A stretch of 64,000 nt of DNA, from NCBI RefSeq assembly GCF_007752935.1, contig NZ_CP036319.1, positions 4,526,001-4,590,000 on the forward strand, read 5' to 3'. This document shows positions 19,354 through 27,387 of the stretch, piece by piece. Below the pieces are notes generated by a model. That model saw nothing but the letters and a program-made list of their open reading frames with translations, was not told the origin of the DNA and searched no databases. The position numbers were made by a program, and so were the translations under genes. Source of the stretch: Crateriforma conspicua (GTDB lineage Bacteria > Planctomycetota > Planctomycetia > Pirellulales > Pirellulaceae). Every line of letters begins with the position of its first letter. The first letter of the stretch is position 1.

Positions 19354-20778
19354 TCAGACCTGCGGTTCGGTCATCTTCCAAGGATCAAGCGCTTCGGTCA
19401 GTTCGGCTTCCGGCAAGATGCCATCGGCCTGACACAGTTCGCGAATCGTGCGACCTTCGGCGAACGCTTGCTTGGCCAACTTGGCGGCCTTGTCGTATCC
19501 GATCAACGGGTTCAGCGACGTGCACATCGACAGACTCTGTTCAACGGCTTTTTCACACTGTTCCTCGTTCGCTTCCATTCCGTTCAAGCAGAATTCGACG
19601 AACGCGTCCGTACCGCCGGTCAGCAACTGGATCGATTCCAGGACGGTGTGCGCCAGCACGGGCATCATGATGTTCAACTGGAAATTGCCACCGGATGCAC
19701 CGGAGACCGTCATGCAGGTGTCATTTCCCATGACGCGGGCACACAGCTGCATCATCGATTCGCACATCACCGGATTGACCTTGCCGGGCATGATGCTGCT
19801 GCCCGGTTGTCGTGACGGCAAGGCGACTTCATAGAACCCACAACGCGGGCCGCTGCCCAACCAACGAATGTTGTTGGCGACGTTGAAAAGAGTCTGGGCG
19901 ATGCACTTCAAATTGCCGTGGGCTTGGACCAAAGCGTCGCGCTGGGCGTTCGCTTCGAAGTGGTTTTCCGCTTCCACAAACGGAACGCCGGTCTTTTCCG
20001 CCAAGACCTTGGCAACGCGTCCGCCGAATTCCGGATGGGTGTTGATCCCGCTGCCGACCGCGGTGCCGCCGACCGGCAATTCCAACACGGCGTCGCGGGC
20101 CTGTTCGGCGCGGCGGACCGACAGTTCCAACTGGCGTGCGAAACCACCGAATTCTTGACCCAAGCGAAGCGGCGTGGCGTCCATCAAGTGCGTCCGACCG
20201 ATCTTGATGATCTTATCCCATTGCTGGGCCTTGGCCTTCAAGTCATCCGCCATCTTCGTTAGTGCTGGGATCAGCACATTGTGAATCTGGTACCCGGTCG
20301 CGACGTGGATCGCCGTCGGGAACGTGTCATTGGTACTTTGCCCCATGTTGACGTGATCATTGGGGTGAATCGGCTTCTCCGCCTGCAACCGATCGCCGCC
20401 GGCGATCTCGATCGCTCGATTGCTGATCACCTCGTTCACGTTCATGTTGCTGCTGGTGCCGCTGCCGGTCTGGAAAACGTCGACCGGGAACTGATCGGGC
20501 AGTCCACCGCCGGCGACTTCTTCGGCCGCCTTCAACATCGCGTCGACCTGGTCGTCGGCCAGCGGGTTCTTTCCGGTTCCGGTCAACTTGCCCAGATCGC
20601 GATTGGCGACGCCGCAGGCATATTTCACCCATCCCATCGCCTGGATCATCGCCGGCGGCAAACGCCAACCGCTGATGGGAAAGTTCTCGACGGCACGCTG
20701 GGTCTGGGCACCGTAATAGGCGTCGGCGGGAACGCGGACTTCGCCCATCGAATCACGTTCGGTTCGAAAATCACTCAT
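19354..20778 (-). CDS. fumC: class II fumarate hydratase
   Basis: Interconverts fumarate and malate in the TCA cycle; iron-independent homotetramer. From ATG 20778 it has 474 residues (family ~460-470). Visible signatures are TGSGTSSNMNVNEVI, HPNDHVNMGQSTNDTFPT (active-site HxN region), GRTHLMDATP and the superfamily motif GSSIMPGKVNP. The frame is open to 21045, but the ATG at 20778 gives MSDFRTERDSMGEVRVP, the conserved FumC start. It lies 115 nt downstream of cobB on the same strand. Confidence 0.96.
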   Translation of the reverse strand: MSDFRTERDSMGEVRVPADAYYGAQTQRAVENFPISGWRLPPAMIQAMGWVKYACGVANRDLGKLTGTGKNPLADDQVDAMLKAAEEVAGGGLPDQFPVDVFQTGSGTSSNMNVNEVISNRAIEIAGGDRLQAEKPIHPNDHVNMGQSTNDTFPTAIHVATGYQIHNVLIPALTKMADDLKAKAQQWDKIIKIGRTHLMDATPLRLGQEFGGFARQLELSVRRAEQARDAVLELPVGGTAVGSGINTHPEFGGRVAKVLAEKTGVPFVEAENHFEANAQRDALVQAHGNLKCIAQTLFNVANNIRWLGSGPRCGFYEVALPSRQPGSSIMPGKVNPVMCESMMQLCARVMGNDTCMTVSGASGGNFQLNIMMPVLAHTVLESIQLLTGGTDAFVEFCLNGMEANEEQCEKAVEQSLSMCTSLNPLIGYDKAAKLAKQAFAEGRTIRELCQADGILPEAELTEALDPWKMTEPQV

Positions 20779-21117
20779 GGCTTTCTGTTCTTTTTCCGGT
20801 TGGTCGAAAGGGGGACGGTGACGATCCGGCGGCGCCGCGAGCGATGCTGCGGGGCGCGGTTTCGACTGGAAATAAAAAGGAAATTGGACGTTTACCCAAG
20901 GGGGCACCCGTCCGGAACCGCCCAAGCGTCGCGGGGATTGCCCGGTGTGCGACAAAAGACCATCCGGGCGACAGGATTTTTCCGACACCGAGGTGCAACG
21001 ACACGTCCGTGGACACCCGGCCAGTTCAGAAATCGACTGCCCCACGTCAACGGGTGTGCTTGGGAAGGACGCAGACTCGGCCAGCCGCCCAGCAACCGGG
21101 CGGCGTGGTTGAAATCC
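20779..21117. other. intergenic, no gene recognised
   Basis: Stretch between fumC and the coiled-coil protein gene, both leftward. It probably contains the fumC promoter. Open frames on both strands here are Arg/Pro-rich and lack protein character; no hairpin with a T-run was seen. Confidence 0.4.
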
Positions 21118-21504
21118 CTAGGCGGCCTTGGCCGGCGGTTCGGCAGCAGTCGCCTCAGCAACGGTTGGCTCGGCTCCAGACTCGGCCGATTCGCTGGATC
21201 CAGCCGTTTCATGGTCGATTGCCGCGGGCGGGGCGGCCGACTTTGACTTTCGGGCCGCCTCTTCATCCTCGATCGGGGTCGCTCCGAATCGTCGCATGAC
21301 GTCAATCAGCCGGTTTTCCAAGGCTTCCAGTTCGGCCAAGGCTTGATCCTGACGGGCTTCCAGTTCGGCCAGCAAATGGCCCGGACCGTTCGGGTCGGCG
21401 TCCTCGGATGCGGGGCGTCCGGTCTGCGGCGACGCCGGCACAGCGACCACGGCAGCGGATGCGGAACCGGTGACATCAACGTTTGAACAGTCAGAAACCG
21501 ACAT
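21118..21504 (-). CDS. small protein with a predicted coiled coil, function unknown
   Basis: From ATG 21504, 128 residues: a Ser/Ala/Val-rich N-terminus, a helical segment with heptad character ([20 protein letters not shown] and the following [12 protein letters not shown], about 60-95) and an Ala/Glu-rich, low-complexity tail. The only indicators are the coiled coil and a compositionally biased tail. An ATG at 21594 is an alternative start. The gene is divergent from rpsU. Confidence 0.5.
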   Translation of the reverse strand: MSVSDCSNVDVTGSASAAVVAVPASPQTGRPASEDADPNGPGHLLAELEARQDQALAELEALENRLIDVMRRFGATPIEDEEAARKSKSAAPPAAIDHETAGSSESAESGAEPTVAEATAAEPPAKAA

Positions 21505-21879
21505 ACTGATTGGACTCGGCGGCAGCGTCGAAGCGGGCAAGTGCTGGGGAGCGACGCCGGCGCGTTGCCGGCGTTGCCGCCCCGTGACTGCCATCGGCGT
21601 CCGGTTGAACCGATACTGACTGTCGGTCCGGTCATTCCTGTCCGGGAGTCTTGGCGAACTATGCGGGTTGGCGAAATCCTGTTCGTTGGGTCGTGCGTGT
21701 CGGCAAAATGTCCAAAAGGCCGGCTCGATACGGATTGTCACTGGGGGTTGGACCGCGTTACACTTTGGGGCTTCCCGGTCCAGTGCCGATCCTCGGTAAC
21801 AGGTCCGTCCAAACGAATCTCCAATCACAGGAGGTGCGGCAACCCAAATGGCATATCACTCAGCTTTAACGGAGAAAAA
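21505..21879. other. regulatory gap upstream of rpsU
   Basis: Holds the probable rpsU promoter and a ~110-nt leader, and the 5' region of the divergent coiled-coil gene. Open frames that run through it in the rpsU frame are upstream extensions without homology signals. Confidence 0.4.
21735..21764 (+). promoter_or_regulatory. candidate sigma70-type promoter for rpsU
   Basis: TTGTCA (21735-21740), an 18-bp spacer and TACACT (21759-21764) fit a vegetative promoter (4/6 or better in each box). It would give a leader of about 110 nt before the rpsU ATG. Based on consensus matching only. Confidence 0.35.
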
Positions 21880-22074
21880 ATGGTCAAGTTAGTAGTTCGT
21901 GATCGCGAAACGATTCAAGAAGCCGTTCGTCGTTTCCGAAAATTGGTCGAACGAAGCGGCATTAAGAAAGAAATGCGCCGTCGCGAATACTACGAAAAGC
22001 CGAGTGAAACCAAGCGCCGCGCCCGCCTTCGTGCCGAGCGTCGCAGTCGCCGTACCCGCATGCTGGCCCGCTGA
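21880..22074 (+). CDS. rpsU: 30S ribosomal protein S21
   Basis: A 64-residue basic protein: [19 protein letters not shown], a central [23 protein letters not shown] and an Arg-rich tail ending RRTRMLAR, the S21 pattern. S21 joins the small subunit late and assists initiation. The ATG at 21880 follows GGAG; longer open frames upstream are not part of the protein. The gene is followed by tRNA-Val, a common grouping of translation genes. Confidence 0.95.
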   Translation: MVKLVVRDRETIQEAVRRFRKLVERSGIKKEMRRREYYEKPSETKRRARLRAERRSRRTRMLAR

Positions 22075-22233
22075 GTTGGCCCACTGAGTTGCGGTTTCCA
22101 ATTGCGGCCGCACACCGCGATTTACCCACCATCGACGAACGATTGAAAAGCCTCGGCCCTTCACTTAGCCGACCTTTCCCGGCCGTGCCTCCAGACCGAT
22201 CGTTCGCAAATTCGGTTGCATCCCACAAGAATC

Positions 22234-22309
<76 letters not shown>

Positions 22310-22316
22310 TAAGGGA

Positions 22317-22340
22317 AGCCCGCAACAAGCGGGCTTTTTT
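22317..22340 (+). terminator. intrinsic terminator after tRNA-Val
   Basis: AGCCCGC, loop AACAA, GCGGGCT followed directly by a T-run (six T including the stem end): a textbook Rho-independent terminator 10 nt after the tRNA. Confidence 0.9.
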
Positions 22341-22433
22341 CATGCGCCGTCGGTTCTCTCACTGAACAAACGACGCTGTCTTCTCCCGTTTCCCTGTGCC
22401 AGGCACCACGATGGAAACAACCCTGCACTGAAG

Positions 22434-22695
22434 CGGGCGACTGACCACCGCCCCAAAACCAACGCATGTTGGTTCGCGAGGCAGACAGTCGCCAACTTTT
22501 CCAAAGTCGGTCCTCTCCCTAAACGGAGATTCGCTATGCAGATTCCCGCGTCGGAGACACGGGCGACTGACCACCGCCCCAACGCCAACGCATGTCGGCT
22601 CGCGAGGCAGACAGTCGCCGACTTTTCCAAAGTCGGTCCCCTCCCCAACAGAGATTCGCTATACAGATTCCCGCGTCGGAGACACGGGCGACTGA
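22434..22695. repeat. two tandem ~126-bp repeats with REP-like hairpins
   Basis: Copy 1 starts at 22434 and copy 2 at 22560, each opening with CGGGCGACTGACCACCGCCC; a truncated third start (CGGGCGACTGA) is at 22685. Each copy contains CCAAC-gcat-GTTGG-type and CCGACTTT-tcc-AAAGTCGG-type hairpins and ends TTCCCGCGTCGGAGACA. Differences in copy 1 fall partly in the stems. The tract lies directly upstream of the HUH transposase gene, and the second hairpin resembles one behind that gene (23414-23432), so these are probably its REP substrates. Confidence 0.75.
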
Positions 22696-22725
22696 TGACG
22701 CGGACCAAGAGGACACAAGTGACTG

Positions 22726-23406
22726 ATGACCGATCCCGAGAATTTCGAAGAAATCGGCCACGTCCTTGACCGCGACGCGGACATTGAAATCTCGACGCAC
22801 GCTCGGCCGCACTGGGCACAAGCAGGCACGATCACCTTCATCACACTTCGACTGATCGACTCCATTCCCAAAAAGGTCATCACCCGATGGGATCAGTTGC
22901 GGTGCGAGTTCATTGCCCGAATCTTGCCCGCCCCCACCGATGATTGGCGTGCCGACCGCGATCGTCTGCCCGACGCCAGTCGCAAAGCTTTCGACAAACA
23001 GTTCAAACGTCTTCGCGAAGACACACTCGACTCCTGTCTTGGCCAGTGTCCCTTGCGGGATCCCATCGCCGCTCAAATCGTGCTCGACGCCCTGAAATTT
23101 TTCGATGGAGATCGCTATTTGCTGGGCGACACCATCATCATGCCCAATCATGTGCACTTGCTGGTGGTGTTCCGTGATGCCAATGCCATGCGGAAGCAAT
23201 GCACGTCTTGGATGCGATACACGGCGCGGCGAATCAACGACCACCTCGGTCGGCAAGGTCATCTTTGGCAGAGCGAACCCTTCGATCATCTCGTCCGCAA
23301 TGAGAAGCAGCTCGAGTACCTTCGCGACTACATCGAAGACAACCCGACCAAAGCAAAGCTCACCCAAGGCGAGTTCCTCTACCGCCGATCCGATCGAGCA
23401 TTCTAA
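22726..23406 (+). CDS. REP-associated tyrosine transposase (HUH/Y1 family, RAYT)
   Basis: A 226-residue single-strand nuclease of the Y1/HUH transposase superfamily, expected to recognise and cut REP palindromes. The HUH pair is in IIMPNHVHLLVVF (H142, H144). The family phrase LWQSEPFDHLVR is at about 180-191, and the catalytic Tyr lies in YLRDYIEDNPTKA (Y198 or Y202). The N-terminal THARPHWAQAGTITFITLRL is the typical opening strand region. The gene is intact and flanked on both sides by REP-like hairpins (22434-22695 and 23414-23462), the arrangement of a domesticated REP/RAYT unit. There are no transposon ends with target duplications that I can define. Confidence 0.87.
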   Translation: MTDPENFEEIGHVLDRDADIEISTHARPHWAQAGTITFITLRLIDSIPKKVITRWDQLRCEFIARILPAPTDDWRADRDRLPDASRKAFDKQFKRLREDTLDSCLGQCPLRDPIAAQIVLDALKFFDGDRYLLGDTIIMPNHVHLLVVFRDANAMRKQCTSWMRYTARRINDHLGRQGHLWQSEPFDHLVRNEKQLEYLRDYIEDNPTKAKLTQGEFLYRRSDRAF

Positions 23407-23413
23407 ACCGTCG

Positions 23414-23462
23414 CCGACGTTTCCAACGTCGGTATCCCGGGATCCCCGCGTCGGAGACGCGG
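23414..23462. repeat. REP-like hairpin pair downstream of the RAYT gene
   Basis: Two hairpins in a row: CCGACGTT-tcc-AACGTCGG (23414-23432) and CCGCGTC-gga-GACGCGG (23446-23462), separated by 13 nt. The first shares its design and TCC loop with the hairpins in the upstream tandem repeats. The second matches the CCCGCGTCGGAGACAC end of those repeats. This paired-palindrome (BIME-like) form is what RAYT enzymes act on in other bacteria. Confidence 0.72.
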
Positions 23463-23548
23463 TCGACGCTCCACACCGAGCCGACCGTGGCAGGACTCTT
23501 TGTTGCCGTTTCAAACACACATTGATCGTGATCAACGGGCAATTCAAG

Positions 23549-23674
23549 ATGCCTCGAAACCTGAAGCTAGTCGCAGCGGCTCGCCACTATTCAACGATAT
23601 GGTGGGCAGATGCTGAGTGGCTCGTTCCCGTTGACCAATTGCGAGTTGCTGATCTAGCGCAAGAACAACTCTGA
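23549..23674 (+). CDS. possible 41-residue peptide
   Basis: ATG 23549 opens a short frame (MPRNLKLVAAARHYSTIWW, then ADAEWLVPVDQLRVADLAQ) ending 18 nt before the next gene's ATG. The residue usage looks protein-like, but there is no clear ribosome binding site and no recognised family. It could be the remnant of a larger gene left by rearrangement at the island. Confidence 0.25.
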   Translation: MPRNLKLVAAARHYSTIWWADAEWLVPVDQLRVADLAQEQL

Positions 23675-23692
23675 AGAATAACGAGGACCATC

Positions 23693-23971
23693 ATGGAACC
23701 GAACCGAAGAGAGCCCAATCCGAACGATGTGCTTGGTCCTGCACCTTCTTGTCTAACGCCCCTTGTTGAAGAATACGCAGCTTTGGTTCCAGACTCGCGA
23801 GAGCCGAATTGGGAGCTGATCGAGGCAAAGCTGATCGACCATCACGAATGGACACCGGACGCGGCTCACTCGCTTGCAAAGATGGCAAAGCAATACGGCT
23901 GGTTCTTTCTGAGAAACGCAGCCGCCTTAGCCATCGCATGCGATCACGAAGACGGTGACCTGGGGATTTGA
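23693..23971 (+). CDS. hypothetical protein of 92 residues
   Basis: The ATG at 23693 follows CGAGGA at about 6-8 nt. The protein is soluble and acidic, with a helical C-terminal half (DAAHSLAKMAKQYGWFFLRN, then AAALAIACDHEDGD). Not recognised. It ends 10 nt from the stop codon of the convergent nuclease-helicase gene, inside the tRNA-adjacent island, so it is probably accessory. Confidence 0.5.
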   Translation: MEPNRREPNPNDVLGPAPSCLTPLVEEYAALVPDSREPNWELIEAKLIDHHEWTPDAAHSLAKMAKQYGWFFLRNAAALAIACDHEDGDLGI

Positions 23972-23981
23972 CTAACCGAAG

Positions 23982-25973
23982 TCAAATCTCGCAAAATCCG
24001 ATCGACCTCAGGTAATCGTAGGTCGAGTCATAAAACGCAGGATCCCTGGTTGGGTCTTGTGTGTCACCTTCCGGGACGACGACGACCATTCCCTGCCTCG
24101 CTCGCGTTAGAAGCACTCGATAGGCATTTTTCAAATACGATTGCCGCTCAGCTTTGTTGATCTTCTGCCACTTATTGCCTCGGAACGAGCGGTAGACCCA
24201 GCCATCGTCGGCATGGCGAAAATCCGCATCCCACGTCACGCAGGCCCAGTCGAGTTCCAGGCCTTGGATGTCAAATTCCGTGGCAACGTCCTCCAGGTAG
24301 TAGGAAGACCGGACATCTTCGCGTCCCGCAAGAAACCAATGGATCGGGTTGGGTTGCAATCGAACGTCGATCGCCAAAGGTTTGAGACGGTTCGCTTGTG
24401 ATGACACCACGATGCCGTAGCGTTCGCTTCCGCGAGATTGTTGACGCAGCCACGCCTTCGCTTTGGCCAAGTCCCGAGTCAAAACGATTGAGTAGTTTTC
24501 ACGAATGGACCGCAGGGTTTGCGAGGCACTATCGGCGTCCAAATCCAGAATCTCTTTGACCAGCCTCGATACGTTCTCTGCACGAAATGACCGCATGGAC
24601 ACGGACAGGTGCAGGCCTGAGTCGTAGTGCACGTTCTCTCGAGACTCGATACTGGACAGCACCTCGCCCGCACCGTACTCGCTGTCGGTTAAACGATCGG
24701 AAATGTGTATGTGCCAGTCAGGGAATGAGCGATTCAGTGCTTCGATCCATTCTGCGATCCCGGCCTCTCCGGTGTTGATTTCCTGGCCACCACCGACGAG
24801 ACAGACGATGACTCCCCAGTCTTTGTGACGGTCGATACACGAGATCAGAAACTCAGGTTCTGACTGGTTAAAATTTGGCTGGTTCTTCTTCTGCCGCATG
24901 AACTTGGAGGTCTGCTGCAAATCCCAAGCTCGCTGGGCTTCATCGAACAAAGCAACGTGGTCCGCCGGTGCCCGGCTGTCTTTCAAATACTCATCGCGAT
25001 AGTGATGGACATTTTGAATGAATGTCTTCACTTCACTGCGTGCCGCTGATTTGGTGACTCGACGCCCTGCAGCCTTTTTACGTGCCACCTTATCGCGAGC
25101 AAGTGCTTCCTGAAGAATCTGGACGAGGGGACCGTTGCCCGACAGAAAAACACTGTAGGTGTTGTTTTGGTCATCCAAATGACGCGTCGCGATGTTCAAC
25201 CCGATGAGTGTTTTCCCAGCACCTGGTACTCCTGTCACAAAGCAAATCGCCTTGTAATGGCCCGCTCTGGCGTTCTCAATGACAGTCGAAATTGTGTCCG
25301 TGGTGCGATGCAATTCGGCGCCGCTCGCATCGCTCCGTGAAATCTCGGCGACCGAATGCCCGTTGTACAAAGCCATTGCGGCTTCGATGATCGTTGGCGT
25401 TGGAAGGTATTTTCCGTTTTCCCAACTCGACGACTCGATCTGAGTGCGATCACCCGCTGCTGCTGATTCGACGAACTCTTGAACTTCACGAATGATTGTT
25501 CCAAGATTGTTTCCATTGGACCGTACCGTGGCCAACAAACCATCGCGATGTGGCGTTGGTTCAATTCGCACTGGCGACGCTTTGGCTTCGGTTGCGATCA
25601 GAATTGGTACGACAAAACGATCGTGGCTGGCATCGTGGAAGTTCTTCAAGTCGAGTGCGTAGTCGGTGACTTGGTTCATAGCCCCCGACCAGTGCTGAGT
25701 ATCGCCAACCTTGAATTCGACGACGAAGATGGCATTGCCGATCAACAGCAACACATCAACTCGCTTTCCCATTCGCGGAATCGAATACTCGAAGTAGATC
25801 GTGCCACCCAATCCAACCAGCCACTCTTTCAGAAGCTTGATTTGATACGTCCAAGCATCACGTTGAGTGTTCTCGACCGCGAATTCGCTGTTGCTAACCA
25901 GATGCCCCAGAATCGTATTGCGATTCTCGGTAAGAAAGTTTGCGACGGAATCAGAGTAGTAGGCACGCTTCAT
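23982..25973 (-). CDS. DUF2075-type nuclease-helicase: PD-(D/E)XK N-terminus plus SF1-like NTPase
   Basis: 663 residues with two parts. The N-terminus carries a PD-(D/E)XK nuclease-like core: [12 protein letters not shown] (D73) followed by IFVVEFKVG (E86, K88). The C-terminal ~430 residues are a P-loop helicase-like ATPase: Walker [10 protein letters not shown] (247-255), Walker [11 protein letters not shown] (342-351), VVSSQANRL, a motif-V-like [14 protein letters not shown] and a motif-VI-like [17 protein letters not shown]. This layout matches DUF2075 proteins, which are uncharacterised to my knowledge. A nucleic-acid-processing role, possibly phage defence, is inferred from the fused domains and the island setting. 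Codon and base composition look less GC-rich than in the housekeeping genes. Confidence 0.78.
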   Translation of the reverse strand: MKRAYYSDSVANFLTENRNTILGHLVSNSEFAVENTQRDAWTYQIKLLKEWLVGLGGTIYFEYSIPRMGKRVDVLLLIGNAIFVVEFKVGDTQHWSGAMNQVTDYALDLKNFHDASHDRFVVPILIATEAKASPVRIEPTPHRDGLLATVRSNGNNLGTIIREVQEFVESAAAGDRTQIESSSWENGKYLPTPTIIEAAMALYNGHSVAEISRSDASGAELHRTTDTISTVIENARAGHYKAICFVTGVPGAGKTLIGLNIATRHLDDQNNTYSVFLSGNGPLVQILQEALARDKVARKKAAGRRVTKSAARSEVKTFIQNVHHYRDEYLKDSRAPADHVALFDEAQRAWDLQQTSKFMRQKKNQPNFNQSEPEFLISCIDRHKDWGVIVCLVGGGQEINTGEAGIAEWIEALNRSFPDWHIHISDRLTDSEYGAGEVLSSIESRENVHYDSGLHLSVSMRSFRAENVSRLVKEILDLDADSASQTLRSIRENYSIVLTRDLAKAKAWLRQQSRGSERYGIVVSSQANRLKPLAIDVRLQPNPIHWFLAGREDVRSSYYLEDVATEFDIQGLELDWACVTWDADFRHADDGWVYRSFRGNKWQKINKAERQSYLKNAYRVLLTRARQGMVVVVPEGDTQDPTRDPAFYDSTYDYLRSIGFCEI

Positions 25974-26598
25974 GACGAGATTTTAACGAGGTTGATTCGC
26001 AAAGTAATGCGACGGCAACAGTCACGCAGATCGCTCAAGAGCATCGCGGGCTTTTGAGCCCGGTGCAGGCTGTCCGCGAGTCGGTTCGCCAACGTCTTTC
26101 GAGGGTCCACGTCGATCGGTAGGCCACCGCTTCGATCGTCTGTTCCGGTCGTCCGCTTCGCTTCGTCAAGCGGTTACATCCGCTTTCGCGCGGTTCCGCT
26201 GGATTGATCCGACTTGGCTGTAGATCGTCGATTACGACCTTGATCCATCGTTCGGGGGCCAATCGGCGAATATCCGCTAAATCGACGCGATCTACTTCAT
26301 CTGCGAATAGCATTCCCCCGGCGAGCATTGACGCGGCGCCCGCCGCTTTCCGCCTGCCGGTGGCGGTCGCAGCGTTGTGCAAGCGGCATTTGGATGAAGG
26401 CTTTGTTCGGAGCGTCGTCGTCGCTGCCAAGTCGGCCTCCGCTCCGGTGCAACGCTCCGTCTTGTTTGGTTTCGCGGTCGAACCAGACTCAAGGACACGT
26501 CATTCTTGACGAAGGCCACGACCTCACAATGGACCGTGGACGATCCCATGCACACGATCACATCGTCGTTGACCCCCTCGAGCAGATCTGTGGCCGCC
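25974..26598. other. 625-bp tract without a convincing gene, possible dispersed repeat
   Basis: Open frames on both strands (for example 26035-26430 and 26292-26561, leftward) are Arg/Pro-rich and have no start signals. A small hairpin CGGGCT-tttg-AGCCCG lies at 26047-26062. The leftward reading contains the phrase HNAATATGRRKAAGAAS, which I associate with recurrent spurious ORFs in Rhodopirellula-like genomes, so this may be a copy of a dispersed element. That is memory, not a search result. Confidence 0.35.
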
Positions 26599-27072
26599 TC
26601 ATCCGTCCCGCTGTTGGGTGCCGTTCATGAAACAAATCCAGTTGCCATCGTCGTCTTGCATTTCGCTGGTCATCTGCCAGCAATCCGCGTCAATGATTTT
26701 GATCGTATCGCGGTACGGGCACGTGCCGGAACCATCAAACTTGGGGCCCTCTGTCTGCAGAACCACCGCGTTGCCCGCCTCGTTGCGGTCGCCCTGATAC
26801 AGCCAAAGATTGTCCATCATGGACGCGACGAAAGAACCAACGTAAGCCGACTTTGTGTTGTCATAGCCCAATGCCATGATCGATGACCATTGCTCCTCAC
26901 CCGAACCGCCGCTGTACTCACACACCAGCCACAAATTTCCCAGCATCCGACAATCGACGCGGCCGTCGACTTGCATCTTGGATCCATCGGGATTGATGCA
27001 TTCGTGATGGAACGTCCATTGCCCGACCAATTGCTCCAGCCACTGATGCGGTTCGGATGTATTCGAAGACAT
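26599..27072 (-). CDS. DUF1579 family protein
   Basis: 157 residues starting MSSNTSEPHQWLEQLVGQWT; the WLEQLVGQW(T/S) opening and the beta-barrel-like body (VDGRVDCRMLGNLWLVCEY, MALGYDNTKSAYVGSFV, FDGSGTCPYRDTIKI) match DUF1579. These are small cytoplasmic proteins of unknown function. AGGAGG lies about 12 nt upstream of ATG 27072; the frame is open to 27369, but the extension is Arg-rich. The gene is divergent from the sulfatase gene. Confidence 0.75.
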   Translation of the reverse strand: MSSNTSEPHQWLEQLVGQWTFHHECINPDGSKMQVDGRVDCRMLGNLWLVCEYSGGSGEEQWSSIMALGYDNTKSAYVGSFVASMMDNLWLYQGDRNEAGNAVVLQTEGPKFDGSGTCPYRDTIKIIDADCWQMTSEMQDDDGNWICFMNGTQQRDG

Positions 27073-27387
27073 GATGACGGGAATCCTCCTGGCAATGGTT
27101 TGACGAAGCAGCCGACGTATGGACCGTTCGGATCGATAGCGATGAAAGCGTGTTTTAACGAGTTCGCATCGCCGGCGGTGAAGCCAATGCGTGTCGACCG
27201 GAAATTTCGTTCGCCCAGCCGCGACGGTTGACAGTCGCCACATCGGGGCCTGGGTCGCCCACAGGGGTCCGGAACGCAAGTAAACTGATCGGTGGAGTGT
27301 CGTAAATGGGCCTGTTAATCGGACTCGCGCGATACCGGGCCCACTTCCCACCTTCGCACCGCCCCCCAACGCCGCCTTTCAATCAAC
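27073..27387. other. gap between divergent genes
   Basis: Separates the DUF1579 gene and the sulfatase gene and presumably holds both promoters. It contains the AGGAGG of the DUF1579 gene near 27082-27095. Nothing else recognised. Confidence 0.4.

Noticed and set aside
20281-21246. 321-residue open frame on the plus strand
   Set aside because: Mostly antisense to fumC and then runs through a biased intergenic region; no start signal or family pattern.
22434-22695. CRISPR array
   Set aside because: Only two long near-identical units back to back, no unique spacers, and no cas genes nearby.
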